A stretch of 8,954 nt of DNA. Origin: a bacterium (GTDB lineage Bacteria > Bacteroidota > Bacteroidia > Bacteroidales > Bacteroidaceae). Shown here one piece after another: positions 5,092 through 8,954 of this stretch. The first letter of the stretch is position 1. Each line of letters opens with the position of its first letter. The translations under genes and the position numbers were made by a program. A model generated the notes under the pieces. That model was given only the letters and a program-made list of their open reading frames with translations, was not told the origin of the DNA and searched no databases. The stretch lies in the NCBI GenBank assembly GCA_004562975.1, contig SFQP01000143.1, positions 1 to 8,954 of the forward strand. Direction: 5' to 3'.

Positions 5092-6072
5092 ATGGGGCTT
5101 TTACTCCTCTATCTTTTCACTGCTTTAGGCATTTCATTTCTCTGCTCTATTCTTGAAGCCGTACTGCTCTCCATTCCTATGTCTTTCGTTACGATGCTCG
5201 AACAAGAGGGCAGACCGGGCGCGGCACTGCTGAAGAAGTACAAACAGAACATCGACAAGCCCATCTCAGCCATCCTTTCGCTCAACACCATTGCCCACAC
5301 GGTGGGTGCAGCCGGCGTAGGCGCACAGAGCGAAATGATTTTCGGCAGCGAATTTTTCGCGCTGACCTCAGCCATCCTCACCCTGCTCATTCTGGTCGTT
5401 TCTGAAATCATACCGAAGACCATCGGAGCTGCCTGCTGGCGTTCCCTGGCCATTCCGTCGGCACATATCATCCACATTCTGGTGTTCATCACCTATCCGT
5501 TGGTACTGATTTCTGAAGTCATCACGCATATTTTCTCACCCAAAAAGCACCAGGCTTCAGTGAGCCGCGAGGAGGTGTCGGCCATGGTGACCGTAGGAGC
5601 CGAAGAGGGCGTGCTGGAGAAGAAAGAGAACCGCATGATCCAGAACTTGCTGAAACTGGACGACGTGAAAGCCCGCGACATCATGACACCCAGTTCGGTG
5701 GTGGAAATGGCGGAGGAGAACATGACGCTGAAGGAGTTCTACCGCAACGAGGCGTTCCGCACCTACTCGCGCATACCCATCTACAACGACGAAAACGACG
5801 ACTATATCAAGGGCTACGTGCTGCGACAATATATTCTGGAGAAGCTGGCCGAGGACAAGTTCGACCTGAAACTCTCGGACATCGTCCGCCCGATACTCAC
5901 GTTCCAAGAAACGGAACCGGTCTCGAACATCTGGGAGAAACTGCTGGCCAAGAAAGAACATATCTCCATCATTATCGACGAATACGGCTGCTTCCGTGGC
6001 ATCGTGACCATGGAAGATGTCATAGAAACCATGCTGGGCACGGAGCAACAAGAACAGCAACGGCACAGCTAA
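5092..6072 (+). CDS. DUF21/CNNM-type membrane protein with CBS pair (CorC/HlyC-like)
   Basis: This 326-residue inner-membrane protein belongs to the CNNM/CorC family, often annotated as hemolysin and linked to magnesium or other cation efflux. The N-terminal DUF21 region has hydrophobic segments near residues 3-29, 57-77, 86-108 and 121-147, with the family marks LSLNT (62-66) and SEIIPKT (104-110). A Bateman module follows. CBS1 covers about 195-250 (IMTPSSVVEM, RIPIYND) and CBS2 about 264-316 (VRPILTFQET, IIIDEYGCFRGIVTMEDVIE). In the family the CBS pair binds adenine nucleotides and gates transport. The protein ends just after CBS2 and lacks the extra C-terminal CorC_HlyC domain of longer paralogues such as CorC/GldE-type proteins. 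The ATG at 5092 puts the first membrane segment at the extreme N-terminus, as is usual. Expression probably comes from the repeat-associated promoter at 4901-4931. The substrate cannot be told from sequence. Confidence 0.88.
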   Translation: MGLLLLYLFTALGISFLCSILEAVLLSIPMSFVTMLEQEGRPGAALLKKYKQNIDKPISAILSLNTIAHTVGAAGVGAQSEMIFGSEFFALTSAILTLLILVVSEIIPKTIGAACWRSLAIPSAHIIHILVFITYPLVLISEVITHIFSPKKHQASVSREEVSAMVTVGAEEGVLEKKENRMIQNLLKLDDVKARDIMTPSSVVEMAEENMTLKEFYRNEAFRTYSRIPIYNDENDDYIKGYVLRQYILEKLAEDKFDLKLSDIVRPILTFQETEPVSNIWEKLLAKKEHISIIIDEYGCFRGIVTMEDVIETMLGTEQQEQQRHS

Positions 6073-6076
6073 GCCC

Positions 6077-6095
6077 GCCCTTGAATCTAAAGGGC
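6077..6095 (+). terminator. Small hairpin after the DUF21-CBS gene
   Basis: GCCCTT (6077-6082) pairs with AAGGGC (6090-6095) around a 7-nt loop, starting 5 nt after the stop codon. The bases after it are TTGGCTGCC, not a T-run, so termination would be weak. It is the only stem-loop I see between this gene and the next. Confidence 0.35.
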
Positions 6096-6125
6096 TTGGC
6101 TGCCTTTTGAGCCTTCACGTTTTTG

Positions 6126-6180
6126 ATAGATAGCAATAGATAAACTGTATAATTCTATAGAGAGCTATAGAAAACAATAG
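6126..6180. repeat. 10-bp phased ATAG tract upstream of the phosphoesterase gene
   Basis: ATAG recurs at 6126-6129, 6136-6139, 6157-6160, 6167-6170 and 6177-6180. The spacing is 10 bp within each block and 21 bp between blocks. The tract shares GAGCTATAGA with the one at 361-430, and GATTTAGA follows nearby in both (455-462 and 6179-6186). It fills the gap before the gene at 6230, where I found no TAnnTTTG box. Its function is unknown. Confidence 0.6.
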
Positions 6181-6229
6181 ATTTAGAGAGAGCTATAAGA
6201 TTCTAAAAAACGCTCCCCCATCCCACCCC

Positions 6230-7384
6230 ATGTTCCGCTTTTCCCTTTTCCTTATATTATTGATAGTGCTGCCCGACCTCTTCATCTGGTGGCACTTTAC
6301 GCGTCTGCACCCCGGTGTGTGGCGCACGCTGCTGCTGCTTGCCCCCACCCTCCTGTCGCTGGCGTGTCTGGGTTTGTTGCTGTGCCATGTGCGTGTGCCA
6401 CAACTGATGCAGGCGGCCTTTGTGCTGCTCATCTGCATCAGCATTCCCAAACTCGTGTTTGTACTCACCGCGCTGACCGGCAAAGCTCTCGGCATAGCCC
6501 TCCCGGCAGCCGAAGCTCCGACCGTGCGCATCGGCATATGGCTGGCCGTACTGACCGCCGCCGTACAAATCTACGGCAGTGCCTGGGGCTGGCAACGTCT
6601 GCAAGTGAAACGGCAGCAGCTATACCTGCAAGGGCTGCCGCCTGCCTTCGACGGCTATCGCGTGGTGCAGCTCTCCGACCTTCACTTGGGTACCTACAGC
6701 GGCGACACCGCGTTCATGACGCGACTTGTCGACAGCGTGAACAGCCTGCGCCCCGACCTGATTGTCTTTACGGGCGACATGGTAAACACTTCGGCTGCCG
6801 AAGCCGTGCCTTACGTACAGGTTCTGCGGCGGTTGCGGGCTACGGACGGAGTACTGTCCGTGCTGGGCAACCATGACTACATGACCTACCAGCCCGGCCT
6901 CTCACCTGCCGGACAGCGTGCCGAACTGCAAACGCTGCTGCGCGCCCAACAGCTGATGGGGTGGCAAGTGCTGAACAACGCACATCAGGCCATCGTGCGG
7001 CAAGGCGACACGCTGTATGTGGCCGGTGTGGAGAACGTAGGCAAGCCGCCGTTTCCCACGCGCGGCAACCTGGACAAAGCACTCCGGGGCATTCCGCTAC
7101 AGGCCTGCACCCTGCTGCTCAGCCACGACCCGTGGCATTGGCGAAACGGCGTGGTGGGCAACAAGATGCAGCCCGTCCTGACGCTGTCCGGCCACACCCA
7201 CGCCCTGCAAATGCAGATAGGCAGTTTCTCGCCCGCCCGCTGGCTCATGCCCGAATGGGGCGGACTGTACCGCGAAGGCGAACAGCAACTCTACGTTTCG
7301 ACGGGCATTGGCGGCTCCGTGCCTTATCGTTTGGGGGCATGGCCGCAAATTGAGTTCTTCACCCTGCATCCCGCGAAGCGGTGA
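6230..7384 (+). CDS. Membrane-anchored calcineurin-like metallophosphoesterase
   Basis: The protein has 384 residues. The N-terminal third is membrane-embedded, with hydrophobic segments near residues 4-22, 32-52, 60-82 and 99-118. The catalytic domain follows from about 143. The two-metal motifs of the calcineurin superfamily are all present: SDLH (D150, H152), GDMVN (D183), GNHD (N214, H215), SHDP (H299) and SGHTHALQ (H322, H324). This layout matches YkuE/YaeI-type enzymes, which act on phosphoesters at the membrane; YkuE of Bacillus is cell-wall associated and YaeI is linked to lipid phosphates. With several helices before the catalytic domain, that domain could sit on either side of the membrane. 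The substrate is unknown. The gene ends 16 nt from the convergent permease gene. No consensus promoter was found upstream; the start at 6230 gives a sensible first membrane helix. Confidence 0.9.
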   Translation: MFRFSLFLILLIVLPDLFIWWHFTRLHPGVWRTLLLLAPTLLSLACLGLLLCHVRVPQLMQAAFVLLICISIPKLVFVLTALTGKALGIALPAAEAPTVRIGIWLAVLTAAVQIYGSAWGWQRLQVKRQQLYLQGLPPAFDGYRVVQLSDLHLGTYSGDTAFMTRLVDSVNSLRPDLIVFTGDMVNTSAAEAVPYVQVLRRLRATDGVLSVLGNHDYMTYQPGLSPAGQRAELQTLLRAQQLMGWQVLNNAHQAIVRQGDTLYVAGVENVGKPPFPTRGNLDKALRGIPLQACTLLLSHDPWHWRNGVVGNKMQPVLTLSGHTHALQMQIGSFSPARWLMPEWGGLYREGEQQLYVSTGIGGSVPYRLGAWPQIEFFTLHPAKR

Positions 7385-7400
7385 ACTGCACTTTTAAGAA

Positions 7401-8954
7401 CTATTTCTTTTTCGCAGCAAATCCCCTCACGAGGAAGAAGAAGATGTGGGAAACGCCGAAGATGACGGCAATCCAGAGCATCGTGCGGTCTTCGTGCCAG
7501 CCCACGGTCTGCTGATGCCAAAAGCCGGTGATGACGCAGAGCAGGGAGATGAAACCGCCGATGGAGCTGAGGATGGTCTGTCCGTGCCGCCGGTTGCTGT
7601 GGCGCAGACCGTAATAGGAATAAATGTCAATGCCCAACACCATCCACATGACCAGACGAATCCACGTGTCGGCAGGCAGGAAGAGCATCATGGCCACGCA
7701 GCACACCACGCCGGCAGCGGGCACGTAGGGCACCAAGGGGGTCTTGAAGCTGCGCGGTGCATCGGGCTGGGTACGGCGCACCACTATCACGCCGAGACAA
7801 ACAAGGGCGAAAGCGAACAGGGTGCCGATGCTGGTCATCTCGCCGGCGATGTCGGGAGGCACGAGGCCGGCCAGTATGGCGATGATGGTCATGAAAAACA
7901 GGTTGCTGCGCGCCGGTGTGTGGAAACGGGCGTGCAGATGGGAGAAGATGGGGGGCAACAGGCCGTCCTTGCTCATGCTGTAGAACACGCGGCTCTGCCC
8001 CAGCAGCATCACCAGTACCACGCTGGCATAACCCAGCAGGATGGCGAGGATGATGCCACGGTTGAGCCACGGAAAGGCGGGCACCACCGTGCCGTCGGGT
8101 CCCGCCTCACCCATGTTGGCCACGGCGGTAGCAGCGGGGGCGATGCTGTCGGCACCGATGTAGGCGTGATAGTCCACCACGCCGGTCATCACGAAGGCGA
8201 AGAGCATATAGAGCACGGTGCAGATGAAGAGCGAGCCGAGGATGCCAATGGGCATGTTGCGGAGCGGATTGATGGTTTCCTGTGCAGCAGTACTCACGGC
8301 ATCGAAACCAATATAGGCGAAAAACACGATGGCCGCACCGCGCAGAATGCCGCTCCAGCCGTATTCGCCGAACACCCCAGTGTTCTCGGGGATGAAGGGG
8401 GTCAGGTGATCGCTGTTCACATAGCGCAGCCCGATGCCGATGAAAGTGAGCACCACGGCGAGTTTGAGCACCACCATGAGGTCGTTGAAGCGTGAACTGC
8501 CCTTCGTGCCGCGCATCAGGATGAGCGAGAGCACCACGACGAGCAGGGCGGCCGGCACGTTGAACACGCCGCCGTCGGCGGGGCAGGCGGTATAGGCTGC
8601 GGGCAGGGCACAGCCCAAGTCGGAGAGCATCACGCAGAAATAGCGGCTCCACGAGACGCTCACGGCCACAGCGGCCACGGCATATTCCAGCACGAGGTCC
8701 CATCCGATAATCCATGCCACCAGCTCGCCCATCGTGAAATAGGAATAGGTGTAGGCGGAGCCGGAAATGGGAAGCATGGAGGCGAACTCGGCATAGCACA
8801 GTCCGGCAAAGGCGCAGGCCACGGCGGCTATGGCAAAGCTGATGACGATGGCGGGCCCGGTGTGTTCGCCGGCCACAATGCCGGTCACGGAGAACAGGCC
8901 GGCACCGATGATGACACCCACTCCGAGCGCGATAAGCCCCCAAGGCCCCAACAC
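7401..8954 (-). CDS. APC-superfamily cationic amino acid permease (5' end missing)
   Basis: This is an inner-membrane amino acid transporter of the CAT (YfnA-like) branch of the APC superfamily. The visible 517 residues contain about 14 hydrophobic segments. Family marks are GVGVIIGAGLF (11-21) in the first membrane helix, SGSAYTYSY (64-72), FFAYIGFDAVSTAAQE (211-226) in helix 6, and QSRVFYSMSKDGLLP (320-334). The C-terminus ends in RGFAAKKK. The first codon in the window is GTG inside a conserved VLGPWGL stretch, so it is not the start. Related proteins have a few dozen residues before this point, which lie beyond the right edge. Fourteen rather than twelve helices favours the cationic amino acid group, but the substrate (lysine, arginine or other) is inferred. 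The gene converges on the phosphoesterase gene, with 16 nt between the two stops and no clear terminator. Confidence 0.93.
   Translation of the reverse strand: MLGPWGLIALGVGVIIGAGLFSVTGIVAGEHTGPAIVISFAIAAVACAFAGLCYAEFASMLPISGSAYTYSYFTMGELVAWIIGWDLVLEYAVAAVAVSVSWSRYFCVMLSDLGCALPAAYTACPADGGVFNVPAALLVVVLSLILMRGTKGSSRFNDLMVVLKLAVVLTFIGIGLRYVNSDHLTPFIPENTGVFGEYGWSGILRGAAIVFFAYIGFDAVSTAAQETINPLRNMPIGILGSLFICTVLYMLFAFVMTGVVDYHAYIGADSIAPAATAVANMGEAGPDGTVVPAFPWLNRGIILAILLGYASVVLVMLLGQSRVFYSMSKDGLLPPIFSHLHARFHTPARSNLFFMTIIAILAGLVPPDIAGEMTSIGTLFAFALVCLGVIVVRRTQPDAPRSFKTPLVPYVPAAGVVCCVAMMLFLPADTWIRLVMWMVLGIDIYSYYGLRHSNRRHGQTILSSIGGFISLLCVITGFWHQQTVGWHEDRTMLWIAVIFGVSHIFFFLVRGFAAKKK

Noticed and set aside
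7389..7406. CACTTTTAAGAACTATTT, matching 4569-4586 at 17 of 18 bases
   Set aside because: One AT-rich 18-mer shared between two intergenic spots in 9 kb is near what chance could give, and no surrounding similarity supports a repeat family.
7446..8495. Long plus-strand frame of about 349 codons opposite the permease gene
   Set aside because: It is antisense to a clear APC transporter, is rich in His, Glu, Gly and Ala from codon shadowing, and has no recognisable domain.

Overview
The window comes from the chromosome of a member of the Bacteroidota, most likely order Bacteroidales. Four things support this. The 5' end of a 16S rRNA gene with a Bacteroidales-like start (a GATGAACGCTAGCTACAGG stretch after the universal 27F site) lies on the minus strand at the left edge. 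Three promoters carry the Bacteroidota -7 box TAnnTTTG, two of them with a TTG-type -33 box 19 bp upstream. Shine-Dalgarno sequences are absent before the starts. The proteins (RavA/ViaA pair, Fe-type SOD, rubredoxin, DUF21-CBS protein) fit an anaerobe of this group. Coding DNA is fairly GC-rich and the gaps are AT-rich.

Layout: (1) 1-290, minus strand: start of an rRNA operon, its long leader and its promoter. (2) 340-500: an AT-rich divergent gap with an unusual 10-bp phased ATA repeat and a -7 box just ahead of ravA. (3) 500-4484, plus strand: ravA (MoxR AAA+ ATPase), viaA (VWA protein, overlapping by 8 nt, with a C-terminus that stops looking like ViaA), an iron-type superoxide dismutase, and a 54-residue rubredoxin. 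(4) 4485-5091: a gene-free stretch with two hairpins, then almost three tandem copies of an 85-bp hairpin-forming repeat. The last copy supplies the -33 box and spacer of a strong consensus promoter, followed by a leader of about 150 nt. (5) 5092-6072: a DUF21-CBS membrane protein. (6) 6073-6229: a gap with a second 10-bp phased ATAG tract. (7) 6230-7384: a membrane-anchored calcineurin-type metallophosphoesterase. (8) 7401-8954, minus strand: an APC-superfamily cationic amino acid permease, convergent with the previous gene and cut by the right edge.

Functionally, ravA-viaA-sod-rubredoxin reads as a stress cluster: a MoxR/VWA chaperone-like pair (in E. coli linked to Fe-S respiratory enzymes and lysine decarboxylase), superoxide removal, and a one-electron carrier that in anaerobes feeds peroxide and superoxide reductases. 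Co-transcription is inferred from strand and spacing only. The most notable points are the promoter-carrying tandem repeat, the helically phased decamer tracts, a Cys at the metal-tuning position of the SOD, a non-Gly residue in the first rubredoxin knuckle, and the incomplete VWA domain of ViaA. I saw no mobile-element transposase, CRISPR array, tRNA or recognisable new defence system.
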